DNA of 64,000 nucleotides from Armatimonadota bacterium. Its GTDB lineage: Bacteria > Armatimonadota > Armatimonadia > Armatimonadales > Capsulimonadaceae. The translations under genes and the position numbers were made by a program. Of the stretch, positions 1 through 9,347 are shown piece by piece (position 1 is the first letter of the stretch; the number at the start of each line of letters is the position of its first letter). The notes beneath the pieces were generated by a model. The model made no database searches, was not told where the DNA came from, and was given only the letters and a program-made list of their open reading frames with translations. The stretch lies in assembly GCA_025354405.1 (NCBI GenBank), contig JANXMY010000190.1, forward strand, positions 1-64,000, given 5' to 3'.

Positions 1-1
1 C

Positions 2-841
2 GCAATCATCGCGATATTGGCAGCAATTTTGTTCCCTGTTTTCCAGAAAGTACGCGAGAATGCCCGCCGTGCCTCTTGTCAGTCGAATGAGAAGCAGCTA
101 GGCCTTGCCCTAATCCAGTATACTCAGGACGCCGACGAGAAATATCCAGGTGGGGTTGGAGGGCTTTACAATAGCCGGTCCGGCTGGGCCGCCAAAATCT
201 ACCAGTATGTCAAGAGTACAGGTGTTTACAAATGCCCGGACGACTCCGGTACTCCGCAAACGCTTGCGGGAAACACGGCATCTTTTGTTCCAGTTTCGTA
301 TGCCATGAATGCGAACTTGGACCCCAACTTTTTCTACAGCACCGCGCTAAGCTCGATTCAGGCTCCTGCGTCAACCGTATTTTTGGTAGAAGTTCAAGGG
401 ATGTACGCTGATGTGACAAACACTGCGAATGATCCGGACAGCAATGGGACGACGGGAAACGGAAATGCCAGTACCTGGGGTTCCGAAGAGGTTCTGGGCG
501 GCGACAATGGCGACGGTTTCATGTACGAGATGAACAACCATAATGCTCGCTATGCCGCAGGGAGTTCGACGGGCAGCGGTATGGGCAACCCGCCTCGACA
601 TAGTGGCTGGGATCTCCCCGCAAGGCATACGGACGGTTCCAATTTCCTCCTTGCCGATGGTCATGTCAAGTACTTGCGGCCCATCGCAGTCTCGCCGGGC
701 TACAACAATGGTAGCTCAAACTGCGGTCAGGATCAGTCCGGCACCGGCTGCACAACAAGCGCTGGCTCTGGCATTGCCGCCAATACGGGCAGCCTAACCG
801 CGAATGGTGCGAACTTTGCAGCGACCTTCAGCTCGAATTAA
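2..841 (+). CDS. DUF1559 / H-X9-DG type IV pilin-like protein, 5' truncated by the window
   Basis: Frame 2 reads [43 protein letters not shown], the post-cleavage prepilin helix, and has the C-terminal [17 protein letters not shown] (H-X9-DG) motif. The start lies upstream of the window. Confidence 0.9.
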   Translation, partial: AIIAILAAILFPVFQKVRENARRASCQSNEKQLGLALIQYTQDADEKYPGGVGGLYNSRSGWAAKIYQYVKSTGVYKCPDDSGTPQTLAGNTASFVPVSYAMNANLDPNFFYSTALSSIQAPASTVFLVEVQGMYADVTNTANDPDSNGTTGNGNASTWGSEEVLGGDNGDGFMYEMNNHNARYAAGSSTGSGMGNPPRHSGWDLPARHTDGSNFLLADGHVKYLRPIAVSPGYNNGSSNCGQDQSGTGCTTSAGSGIAANTGSLTANGANFAATFSSN

Positions 842-860
842 GCTTCGCTCACAATAGTAC

Positions 861-899
861 AAAAAAAGTGCCGGGGTCAGTGACCCCGGCGCTTTTTTT
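861..899. terminator. Bidirectional intrinsic terminator between convergent DUF1559 genes
   Basis: AAAAAAAGTGCCGGGGTCAGTGACCCCGGCGCTTTTTTT: GC-rich palindrome flanked by A7 and T7. Confidence 0.9.
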
Positions 900-920
900 C
901 GTCAAATTTCTTCGCAATGA

Positions 921-1826
921 CTAATCTGGGTCGGCCTGCACTGTAAACTCTGACAGGACATCGAATCCACCTGCGCCGGGCAAGTTACTTTTGTGACTTG
1001 CAAGTATCCCCAAATCGACGGCTTTCACATGTCCATCACACCACAAGATATTGCAGCGACTATTGTGGCGAGCGACCAGATTGCCCAGCTTTTTATACCC
1101 ATGCCAAGTAGAGATTGCGGGGGCTGTGTCGCTGAACTGTCCCCGCGCTTCGCCCAGGGAAATCACTCCGTAACCGTCCGCGGAGAACGCTCCATCACCG
1201 TCCGCGACCCAAACGGTTGTAGAAGGCGATTCGAGCTTTGCAAGGCTGTAAACATCGGGTGGATAAGCGTCGCTGACGGGCGGACGTCCAGCACCATGGG
1301 ACGTGCTGTAGTAGGCAGAATTCATGCAGTAGGAACCAGGCCGAAGCGACGGAACTCCGTCGGTGAGTTGTGTCCACGGAACATACGAGCCGAACGAAGT
1401 GGGTCCCGGAACTCTCACGCTGGCCGGGGTCGAGCCGCTGAGCCTCGTATCGGCGGGGTCAAGGTAATCACCACCACCGTTTTGGTCCGGGCAGCTAAAT
1501 ATCTGCGCATTTTTGACGTAAGGCTGGATGGCATCCATCCATTGATAGTGCTGTCCAAAAGCGTCTCCGGCGGGGGAGTAGCGCGCCCCACCCTGCCAGG
1601 TGCCGTAGTAGTGATTGACCATAGCCTCGTCGTTGTCCTGGGAATACTGGACCAAAGCCATTCCCATCTGCTTCAGGTTAGATTCGCAGGAGATGGCGCG
1701 CGCATTCTCGCGTACCTTTTGGAAAACTGGGAAGAGTATTGCCGCGAGAATCGCGATAATGGCGATGACGACGAGCAGCTCAATCAATGTGAAAGCTCGG
1801 CGATTTAGGACTAAATTACGTTCCAT
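921..1826 (-). CDS. DUF1559 / H-X9-DG pseudopilin
   Basis: [56 protein letters not shown], and a C-terminal [19 protein letters not shown]. Confidence 0.93.
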   Translation of the reverse strand: MERNLVLNRRAFTLIELLVVIAIIAILAAILFPVFQKVRENARAISCESNLKQMGMALVQYSQDNDEAMVNHYYGTWQGGARYSPAGDAFGQHYQWMDAIQPYVKNAQIFSCPDQNGGGDYLDPADTRLSGSTPASVRVPGPTSFGSYVPWTQLTDGVPSLRPGSYCMNSAYYSTSHGAGRPPVSDAYPPDVYSLAKLESPSTTVWVADGDGAFSADGYGVISLGEARGQFSDTAPAISTWHGYKKLGNLVARHNSRCNILWCDGHVKAVDLGILASHKSNLPGAGGFDVLSEFTVQADPD

Positions 1827-1841
1827 TTTAATTCTTTCTAT

Positions 1842-3113
1842 TCAGACAAAGTCGCGCCGCGTCAGGATAGAGCGCGGAATGAGTGGGACTGCCAGCAGAG
1901 CCAGCAGCGTTGTCCCTGCACTGAGACAGATAAGGGCGGGGAGAGAGACATGGAGACTTTCATACAGCCAGGACCCCAGAATATCCGAGCCGGTGCCGCC
2001 CAGATTGGCTGCACTCATCAGCAGCGAATAAGACATTGCTTCGGTGCCACGCGGCGATGCCCGTGCCGCAAGATCCATTAGAGCTACGGAGACTAAAACT
2101 CCCATCAACCCACTCAAGCCCTGAATGAGCAGCGCGGAAGCAGGCGTTTTGTACCCAAGAAACAACAGTGTACCCATCGCGCTGAGCACAATCCCAATAG
2201 TCAGCAATCGGCCAAGCGGCACGCGAGTACATAGCCAGGCGTAAATCAATGCGCCGATGATTGCGGCACCATTGGAGAGGCCGCCGAGCCAGCCGATGAA
2301 TTTGGGGTCGAAATGCAGAAGGTTAGTTTGGTAATAAAAGAGGGGTGTTCCAAACCCCGGCGAGAGATCTTTCAGGAAAATAAAAGCGGCAGCAAGCCAC
2401 AAAGCTCGGGACTGAAAGACGGGGCGCAGGTGCAGGAGTATTTCTTCCCCACTAAGATGCACTTTTTGCAGCTGTGTCGGCTCACGCAGCAATAGAAAAG
2501 TCGCGGGCACGAGGGCAAAAAACAGGACAGCACCGATCCCACAGGTCCAGCCGAATGCATGACCAACAAGGTAGCCACCCACAGGCTGGGCAACTAAGAT
2601 GGTACCGGCGATGATCGTCTCGCGCAGTGCGCCCATCCGCCCGGTCCAGCCTTGCTGCTGACCGGTTTCCACCAAAAGGCCTCCTGAGACGCTGCTGGCG
2701 AGCACGGCGAAGGCATTGGCTCCCACAAGTATCCAAACGAGCGGACCGTAATGACGGGGTACGACTGCAAGCAGAGCCCACAAGCTGCCGGCTGCTAAAC
2801 CGCTCAGCATCAAATAGTTCCGGCGCCGGGATCCCCAGAGCGGCACTACATCCGAGAGCAGCCCTGCAACGGGCTTGAAGTACCAGGCCAGGCTGGTCAG
2901 GCCGAAAAACGCTGCCATCGCCGTAGGGCCGAGATGCAGATGGTTTTTGAGCAGAAATTGCAGTGGGAGTTTCGCGTGGCGGCTGTCGCTGACAAAAGTA
3001 GAGATGAGCAGTCCGACTACAATCATCGCAAACAGCCGGCGGGAAGAGTTCAACTGCGGCTTATCTTCGGTGGGCTGAGCTGTAGCGGCAATCGGGGACA
3101 TTTTGGCTGACAC
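1842..3113 (-). CDS. MFS transporter (folate-biopterin/AmpG-like)
   Basis: 423 aa, about 12 hydrophobic segments; FGLTSLAWYFKPVAGLLSDVVPLWGSRRRNYL resembles a BT1/MFS loop. Confidence 0.75.
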   Translation of the reverse strand: MSAKMSPIAATAQPTEDKPQLNSSRRLFAMIVVGLLISTFVSDSRHAKLPLQFLLKNHLHLGPTAMAAFFGLTSLAWYFKPVAGLLSDVVPLWGSRRRNYLMLSGLAAGSLWALLAVVPRHYGPLVWILVGANAFAVLASSVSGGLLVETGQQQGWTGRMGALRETIIAGTILVAQPVGGYLVGHAFGWTCGIGAVLFFALVPATFLLLREPTQLQKVHLSGEEILLHLRPVFQSRALWLAAAFIFLKDLSPGFGTPLFYYQTNLLHFDPKFIGWLGGLSNGAAIIGALIYAWLCTRVPLGRLLTIGIVLSAMGTLLFLGYKTPASALLIQGLSGLMGVLVSVALMDLAARASPRGTEAMSYSLLMSAANLGGTGSDILGSWLYESLHVSLPALICLSAGTTLLALLAVPLIPRSILTRRDFV

Positions 3114-3276
3114 ATTCTAAGTGACAAGCCAGTCAAACAGCTTACCACGTGGAGGGTATACCCCAACACTGAATTTTCAAACCTGTATCCAAAACAAATA
3201 CCGTCAAGCGATAGGGGCAGGAAAAACAGCAATCAAAGGTGAACAAGCGGATGAATAACGCCGAGGGGGAACTCGC

Positions 3277-4335
3277 ATGGAAATCGCAATAGTCGGGCTG
3301 GGCCGCATGGGCATGAATATGCTGGAGCGGCTGGCAGCCGATGGACATAAAGTGTATGGGTTCGATACATCGCCGGATAAGGTGCCAGAGGTGGAGAAGC
3401 GGGGCGGAGTCGGCGTCACCGATCTGGCCGAAGCTATCCATCGGCAGCAGCAAACTCCGAAAATCGCCTGGATCATGGTTCCCCAAGGCAAACCGGTAGA
3501 TGAAACTATTGAGAGGCTAAAAGCAGTATTATCACCTGGGGATATTATCATTGATGGGGGAAATTCGTACTTCAAAGACAGCGTTCGTCGTGGAAAGCTT
3601 CTGGAAGAATCCGGCATTCAATATATTGACTGCGGGACTTCCGGGGGTATCTGGGGACTGAAAGAGGGGTACTGCTTGATGTACGGCGGAAACCCGGAAG
3701 CGGCGAAGATTTGCGAGCCAATCTTTAAGACGCTTGCCCCGCCGGACGGATATGTCTACACAGGGGCCTCAGGATCGGGTCACTATGTCAAGATGATTCA
3801 TAACGGTATCGAGTATGGCATGCTCCAAGCTTACGGCGAGGGCTTCGACATTCTCCATGCCAGCGAGTATAAACTTGACTTGACACATATCGCCTCCGCC
3901 TGGCGTTTTGGCAGCGTGGTGCGCTCGTGGCTGCTGGACCTGCTGGTGCTGGCATTCAAGAGCGACGAGAATTTGCAGAAAGTCCGCGGATATGTCGAAG
4001 ACTCCGGGGAAGGCCGCTGGACGATCCAGGAGGCCATCGATCACAATGTCCCGGCACCGGTCATCACAGCCTCGCTGTACGAGCGGTTCCACTCGCGGCA
4101 GCCGGAAAATTTCGCGGCCAAAGTGATCGCCTCGCTGCGAAACGAATTTGGCGGCCATGCCGTCAAGTCGACAGACAGCACGGTTCAGGATGCCACAGGC
4201 TCTGGCGACTCTGTGACTTACCGCGGAACATCGGACAGCACGGCAGATCAGATTCAGCCAGGGGCGACAGCAACTGAAGCGGCGCAAACGATCGCGGCTA
4301 CTGCGACGGCACTGGAAAATTCTAGTAAAGGCTAG
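3277..4335 (+). CDS. gnd: 6-phosphogluconate dehydrogenase (decarboxylating), short GntZ/YqeC-type
   Basis: MEIAIVGLGRMGMNMLERL Rossmann start, DGGNSYFKDSVRR, GTSGGIWGLKEGYCLMYGG, SGHYVKMIHNGIEYGMLQAYGEG. Confidence 0.93.
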   Translation: MEIAIVGLGRMGMNMLERLAADGHKVYGFDTSPDKVPEVEKRGGVGVTDLAEAIHRQQQTPKIAWIMVPQGKPVDETIERLKAVLSPGDIIIDGGNSYFKDSVRRGKLLEESGIQYIDCGTSGGIWGLKEGYCLMYGGNPEAAKICEPIFKTLAPPDGYVYTGASGSGHYVKMIHNGIEYGMLQAYGEGFDILHASEYKLDLTHIASAWRFGSVVRSWLLDLLVLAFKSDENLQKVRGYVEDSGEGRWTIQEAIDHNVPAPVITASLYERFHSRQPENFAAKVIASLRNEFGGHAVKSTDSTVQDATGSGDSVTYRGTSDSTADQIQPGATATEAAQTIAATATALENSSKG

Positions 4336-4341
4336 GTATAT

Positions 4342-4758
4342 TTGGAAAAACTCTGGGCTAATCTGCATGGTGGAAGTACGCATTTCCCAATCGCTCTGAT
4401 GATCGCTTCGGTGATCTTTGACGGATTGGCCTTTCTAATCAATCGCGATCCAATAAAACGCGATCTCCACGCCGCTGGGTTTTATGCACTGCTGCTCGGA
4501 GCAGCAGCAACTCTGGTCGCCACTTTATCCGGCCTGGCCATCTCGGCCTGGCAGTTTTTTGGCGAGGGAATATTGGCGAAGCATCACGATTTCGTCTGGC
4601 CCGCCTTTGGGCTGATGATTGGTTTGGCCGTTTGGAGGGTGGTCGTACGTGGCGAAGCCACTCGCACTGCCTTCGGTATTTATCTCGTGGTCGCCGGACT
4701 GACGGCCGGGCTGATGGCAGCGGCCGGTTATTTTGGCGGCGAACTTTTAGGAAGTTGA
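4342..4758 (+). CDS. DUF2231-like membrane protein
   Basis: LWANLHGGSTHFPIALMIASVIFDGLAFL plus four hydrophobic segments; TTG start 6 bp after gnd. Confidence 0.7.
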   Translation: MEKLWANLHGGSTHFPIALMIASVIFDGLAFLINRDPIKRDLHAAGFYALLLGAAATLVATLSGLAISAWQFFGEGILAKHHDFVWPAFGLMIGLAVWRVVVRGEATRTAFGIYLVVAGLTAGLMAAAGYFGGELLGS

Positions 4759-4765
4759 TACACTC

Positions 4766-5170
4766 ATGGCACGTGAACTTAAGGGCCTCGGAGCCGGCCT
4801 GATTGCCGGACTCGGCGTTGTCGGGGCAGCCTTCGGCGTCTCGGCGATTGCGACCCATGGCCAATCGGCGGAGCCGCAGGATAAGCCGCAGACGAAAAAT
4901 CAGAGCGTCGCGGCAAGCAATGCGTCGCTGACCAATGTTTCGCAGCTGGTCGCGACTGGGCATGGCTTTTATACGACTTCCTGTGCCAGCTGTCACGGCA
5001 AGGACGGCAAGGGAGTCATTGGACCGAATCTTCACAATTTAGGCGACCCGGATGCCAAGATCGCGCTTAATATTAAGAACGGGTTTAAAGGCCAGATGCC
5101 TCCTTACAGGGACAAATATACAGACCCACAGATTGCGGCACTTGTAGCCTATATTCAGTCTCTCACTTAA
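4766..5170 (+). CDS. Exported monoheme c-type cytochrome
   Basis: N-terminal hydrophobic segment; GHGFYTTSCASCHGKDGKGVIGPNL (CxxCH) and GQMPPYRD (distal Met). Confidence 0.9.
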   Translation: MARELKGLGAGLIAGLGVVGAAFGVSAIATHGQSAEPQDKPQTKNQSVAASNASLTNVSQLVATGHGFYTTSCASCHGKDGKGVIGPNLHNLGDPDAKIALNIKNGFKGQMPPYRDKYTDPQIAALVAYIQSLT

Positions 5171-5184
5171 CTTTTGGAGTCACA

Positions 5185-6747
5185 ATGCCCGAAATTGAAA
5201 ACACGGACCAGACGGCGGCAGTAGACACATTGCTGATCGAACGGCCCATTCCGCCCTGTAATATCGTCATTTTTGGTGCGACGGGAGATCTGACCCATCG
5301 CAAGCTCATTCCGGCCCTGTTTTCGCTGGATACTCAGGGCCTCCTGCCGGATCATCTGAAAATCACTGGGTTCGCCCGGCGCGATTTTTCCGACCATTCT
5401 TTCCGGGATGAGCTGAGAGCCTCGGTTCAAGAGTACGCGCCTGACCTGTGGAAAGAAGCCGAAGCGTCTTGGCCTAAGTTTGCCCGGCGCGTGGTATTCC
5501 ACCGGTCGGACTTCGACAATGCCCAGGGCTTTACCTGGCTGAAAGAGCGGCTGGATAAATTCGATCAGACCGAAGGTACGCTGGGCAATCGCCTTTACTA
5601 CCTCGCAACACCTCCCAGCACTTACACGACCGTGGTACAGCAGCTCGGGATAGCAGGTCTGGTGCGAAGCGGCACGGACAAAGACACCGATGGATTCCGG
5701 CGAATTATCGTTGAGAAGCCTTTCGGCTCCGACCTTTCGAGTGCCCGAACATTAAACACCGAGCTGAAACAAGTTTTCGATGAAGAACAAATTTATCGCA
5801 TAGACCACTACCTGGGCAAAGAGACCGTTCAAAATATCTTTGTATTCCGTTTTGCTAACCTTCTGTTCGAGCCGCTGTGGAACAGCAAATATGTCGACAG
5901 TGTGCAGGTGACGGTCGCCGAGACTGTCGGAGTCGAGCTGAGGGCCGGATATTTCGACCACGCCGGTGAGCTGCGAGATATGGTGCAGAGCCATGCCCTG
6001 CAGATGCTGGCACTTATTGCGATGGAACCGCCGAACACGCTAAGCGCCAGTGATATTCGTGACGAAAAGGCAAAAGTGCTTCGGGCGATCTCGCCGATAG
6101 TTGGAGCTGGCTGTAATGATTGTGTCGTGCGCGGCCAGTATGGGGCAGGCCAGAACGGCGGCAAAGATGTTCCCGCCTATCGCGATGAACCGAATGTCCC
6201 GGCGGATTCGGTCACGGATTCGTTTGTCGCATTGAAGCTGGAGATCAAAAACTGGCGCTGGGCCGGTGTCCCCTTCTATATTCGGGCTGGAAAGCGGATG
6301 CCCGAGCGGGTAACGGAAGTTAACATTATCTTTAAAGATATCCCGCAGGCACTGCTGGCAAACGAAAAGGAAGACGCTGCCGAACCGAATGTCATCACAA
6401 TCCGCGTCCAGCCAAACGAAGGCATCTCTATGCGCCTGGGGGCTAAACCGCCCGGCCAGAAAACAGTCGTGCGCCCAGTTGATATGAACTTCACCTATGG
6501 CACAAGCTTTGGGCAGCGTATTCACGACGCCTACGAGCGGTTGATCATGGACGCCTTACTCGGCGACGCCGCCCTGTTTACGCGCGATGACGAAGTGGAG
6601 GCCGAATGGGGCTTAATCACGCCGATCCTGGAGCACTGGGACGCAAATCCCGCTCCCGAACTGCCAAATTACGCGGCAGGAACCTGGGGACCTGAAGCCG
6701 CCGATAAGCTGCTGACCGATTCGGGCCGCAAGTGGTGGAATAGATAA
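5185..6747 (+). CDS. zwf: Glucose-6-phosphate 1-dehydrogenase
   Basis: VIFGATGDLTHRKLIPALFSL, RIDHYLGKETVQNIFVFRFAN (active site), IRAGKRMPERVTEV. Confidence 0.97.
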   Translation: MPEIENTDQTAAVDTLLIERPIPPCNIVIFGATGDLTHRKLIPALFSLDTQGLLPDHLKITGFARRDFSDHSFRDELRASVQEYAPDLWKEAEASWPKFARRVVFHRSDFDNAQGFTWLKERLDKFDQTEGTLGNRLYYLATPPSTYTTVVQQLGIAGLVRSGTDKDTDGFRRIIVEKPFGSDLSSARTLNTELKQVFDEEQIYRIDHYLGKETVQNIFVFRFANLLFEPLWNSKYVDSVQVTVAETVGVELRAGYFDHAGELRDMVQSHALQMLALIAMEPPNTLSASDIRDEKAKVLRAISPIVGAGCNDCVVRGQYGAGQNGGKDVPAYRDEPNVPADSVTDSFVALKLEIKNWRWAGVPFYIRAGKRMPERVTEVNIIFKDIPQALLANEKEDAAEPNVITIRVQPNEGISMRLGAKPPGQKTVVRPVDMNFTYGTSFGQRIHDAYERLIMDALLGDAALFTRDDEVEAEWGLITPILEHWDANPAPELPNYAAGTWGPEAADKLLTDSGRKWWNR

Positions 6748-6775
6748 TACGTAATTCGAGAAGGAAGAAAACAGT

Positions 6776-7096
6776 ATGCCGACAGTGACAATTGAGGGTG
6801 GACAGACATTTGAAGTCGAGAGCGGTAAAAAGCTCGTTCTGGGAATTGAGGACGCTGGGATCGATATCCTCCACCGCTGCGGCGGGCAGGCCCGCTGCAC
6901 CACCTGTAAAGTGCATTTTATCTCTGGAGAACCGACAGAGATAAACTCGCTGGAACATGACTCGCTGGAAGAGGATGGTCTGCTCGGCCAGTACCGCCTT
7001 TCCTGCCAGATCCGCGTCACGGGTGACATGACGATCGCTCCCCCCGAGCTTGCCAGTGTGCGTGGAATTACACCCGGCAGCCGCCCGGAAGATTAG
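6776..7096 (+). CDS. [2Fe-2S] ferredoxin
   Basis: HRCGGQARCTTCKVHFISGEP...YRLSCQIRV: CX5CX2C...C plant/adrenodoxin-type ligand pattern. Confidence 0.9.
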   Translation: MPTVTIEGGQTFEVESGKKLVLGIEDAGIDILHRCGGQARCTTCKVHFISGEPTEINSLEHDSLEEDGLLGQYRLSCQIRVTGDMTIAPPELASVRGITPGSRPED

Positions 7097-7105
7097 AGAG
7101 AAAAT

Positions 7106-8182
7106 ATGGCAGAGAAGCGTGTCGGCTTCCTCTATGATCCGGTTGTGCTGGAGCATCAGCCGCCTGAAGGACATCCGGAGCGGCCAGACCGGGCCAGTGA
7201 GACTTTTGCGTTTCTGGACCAGTCCGGTATTCTGGAGCGGCTGACACTTCTGCCAGTCACCCCTGCGACTCGCGAGCAGCTGGAGCGGGTCCATACACCT
7301 GCGTATCTCGATCATGTCGAAAGAATCGTGGCCCAGGGCGGCGGCATTCTCGATGCCGGGGACACCGCGGCTTCGCCCGGCTCCTGGGCTGCGGCCACGG
7401 CAGCTGCAGGTGCCTCCCTAGGGGCTGTGGATGCCGTCATGGCCGGCGGCATGGAGGCGGCCTTCGCTCTTGTCCGGCCTCCTGGCCACCATGCCCCACC
7501 CGATCAAGCGATGGGCTTTTGCATCCTCAACAACGCCGCTCTCGCCGCCACGCATGCCCTCGCACACTACGATATCTCCCGAGTATTGTTGGTGGATTTC
7601 GATGTTCACCACGGTAATGGCACGCAGGACGCGTTTTACAGCTCCCCTGACGTGCTTTATTTCTCTACACATCAATCGCCCGCTTACCCGTTCACAGGGT
7701 CAATTGAAGAAATGGGTGACGGTCCGGGCCTTGGCTACACCGTGAACGTGCCCCTGCCACCTGATATCGGCGACGCTGGTTTTCAGGCGGCATTCGAAAC
7801 CATTCTTCGCCCTCTGGCCCAGCGTTTCCAGCCGGAGTTGGTAATCGTATCAGCGGGCTACGATGCTCACTGGCGCAATAGTCGCTATGTTGCTGGTATT
7901 CGGGAACGCCTCACAATAAAGGGTCTCTGTGCACTCTCAGCCATCTTGTTGGAGATTTCCGACACGTACTGCCCGGGACGCCTGGTGGGAATATTAGAAG
8001 GGGGGTACGATCTGGAATCTCTAGCCCTGGGTGTTGCAGGGACGCTAAAAGTTTGGCTTGGTGATACCGAGTTCGAGGATCCGCTGGGTCCGGCCCCTGC
8101 TCATGTACGCGAACCGAATATTGCGCCGCTGCTTGCCGAGATCAGGACCCTGCATGACCTCTCAGCAGACGCTTTGTCATAA
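7106..8182 (+). CDS. Histone deacetylase-family (class II-like) amidohydrolase
   Basis: VRPPGHHAPPDQAMGFCILNNAALAA, LLVDFDVHHGNGTQDAFY, VSAGYDAHWRN, EGGYDLESL. Confidence 0.95.
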   Translation: MAEKRVGFLYDPVVLEHQPPEGHPERPDRASETFAFLDQSGILERLTLLPVTPATREQLERVHTPAYLDHVERIVAQGGGILDAGDTAASPGSWAAATAAAGASLGAVDAVMAGGMEAAFALVRPPGHHAPPDQAMGFCILNNAALAATHALAHYDISRVLLVDFDVHHGNGTQDAFYSSPDVLYFSTHQSPAYPFTGSIEEMGDGPGLGYTVNVPLPPDIGDAGFQAAFETILRPLAQRFQPELVIVSAGYDAHWRNSRYVAGIRERLTIKGLCALSAILLEISDTYCPGRLVGILEGGYDLESLALGVAGTLKVWLGDTEFEDPLGPAPAHVREPNIAPLLAEIRTLHDLSADALS

Positions 8183-9179
8183 GAACCGGGCCGCTTTCGA
8201 GGTCGTGGATTGGTTTCGGACTAAAAATCGTCGGTGGCTTGCTGAAAAGTGGCGGCGGCTTGCTGAAAAGCACGAGGGCATGGGGGATCGGTCGACTGGG
8301 GATGCCGGGAGAAGTATGACCGGTGACGAGGATTTTCTGACCGTAAACTAGCGAGGTGCTGAAACCCGAGTCGAGAAGTACGGCTTCCTGAATTCCCTGC
8401 TCCTGCAAAGCGCGGGCAAGGCGGGCGGAGGGAGTTACGTAGGTGGTAGCCCCCACCCCGAGGCGACCATCGGGCAAGAGGCAGAAGAAGGCACGTCGGC
8501 GCGGATCTTCGGCATCGTGCACGTGGAAGGTCTCTATTCGGGCATGGTCGGCTGCGAGGCCGCCGTGGACTAACCAGACCCCTCCCAGAAAGACGTCGGT
8601 TAGGCCGGGCAGCCGGGCCGCAAGAGAGTTCTGAGTTCGCATCGTATCCGGATGATAAGGAAGGATGCGGGTCCGCCCCGGCGCGAGCAGCACCAAAGGG
8701 CGCCCCTCCAGCGCGGCGGCGTTATCCGCCCGGTTGAAGACAGCACAGGTCTCATCACCACAAAGAGACGGACCGATCAGAATATTGTCCGTGCCCTGCA
8801 CCGATGCATCCGCGAAGAATGTCCCATTGACGCCTGCTTGTGCCCCTGCCTGCTGCACAAGGGCATCGACCCCGCAGCGCAGCGCAGAGCGGCGGGTCTG
8901 TGCAACCCCTCCTTCGATTACGATAAATGGGACTCCCGCTTTGTGCGAAGTCACAACCCGCAAGGGCGGCTGCGGATTCCGCAGGTCGGCCCCGGTGCGA
9001 ACTTCTTCAGGGTCAAGAACGGGCGCGGAGACAAAAGCGGATTGAATCTGCCGAGCGTGGTGGTGTGGAGGCATGAAAAAAGCGACTGCAAACGCAGCCG
9101 CCCCTGTCCATACACCCAGTACAGCTAGCCCAAGGGCCAGCCGCTTCCGCTTGATCGAGGTGGTGCAGCGCAGAATCAT
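8142..9179 (-). CDS. Exported phosphodiester glycosidase (NAGPA/PF09992)-like protein
   Basis: Membrane-spanning N-terminus; INGTFF-like VNGTFFADAS, GRLGVGATTYVTPSARLARALQEQGIQEAVLLDSGFSTSLVY. Convergent 41 bp overlap with the HDAC gene. Confidence 0.75.
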   Translation of the reverse strand: MILRCTTSIKRKRLALGLAVLGVWTGAAAFAVAFFMPPHHHARQIQSAFVSAPVLDPEEVRTGADLRNPQPPLRVVTSHKAGVPFIVIEGGVAQTRRSALRCGVDALVQQAGAQAGVNGTFFADASVQGTDNILIGPSLCGDETCAVFNRADNAAALEGRPLVLLAPGRTRILPYHPDTMRTQNSLAARLPGLTDVFLGGVWLVHGGLAADHARIETFHVHDAEDPRRRAFFCLLPDGRLGVGATTYVTPSARLARALQEQGIQEAVLLDSGFSTSLVYGQKILVTGHTSPGIPSRPIPHALVLFSKPPPLFSKPPTIFSPKPIHDLESGPVLMTKRLLRGHAGS

Positions 9180-9186
9180 TAAGTTC

Positions 9187-9216
9187 AGTATGACATAGGG
9201 AGGCGGTGTTTGTCAA
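9187..9216 (-). promoter_or_regulatory. Sigma70-like promoter for the NAGPA-like gene
   Basis: Minus strand TTGACA (9216-9211) - 18 nt - CATACT (9192-9187), then 7 nt to ATG at 9179. Confidence 0.6.
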
Positions 9217-9229
9217 ACGCGAAGAAACC

Positions 9230-9258
9230 TTGACATCCCCTCGCTCGTACTGTATACT
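9230..9258 (+). promoter_or_regulatory. Sigma70-like promoter for secDF
   Basis: TTGACA (9230-9235) - 17 nt - TATACT (9253-9258); a textbook match. Confidence 0.8.
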
Positions 9259-9347
9259 ATGGCAAAGTCACGCGCGGGGCCTCTCCCGCGCGATTTGGCA
9301 TTTCTATTTCAGTCGAGTTTGAAGCATTTGTCTTCGCGGAGGAAGAG

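Noticed and set aside
993-1808. 271 aa ORF antisense to the DUF1559 gene
   Set aside because: Shadow ORF; the minus-strand pseudopilin has clear family motifs.
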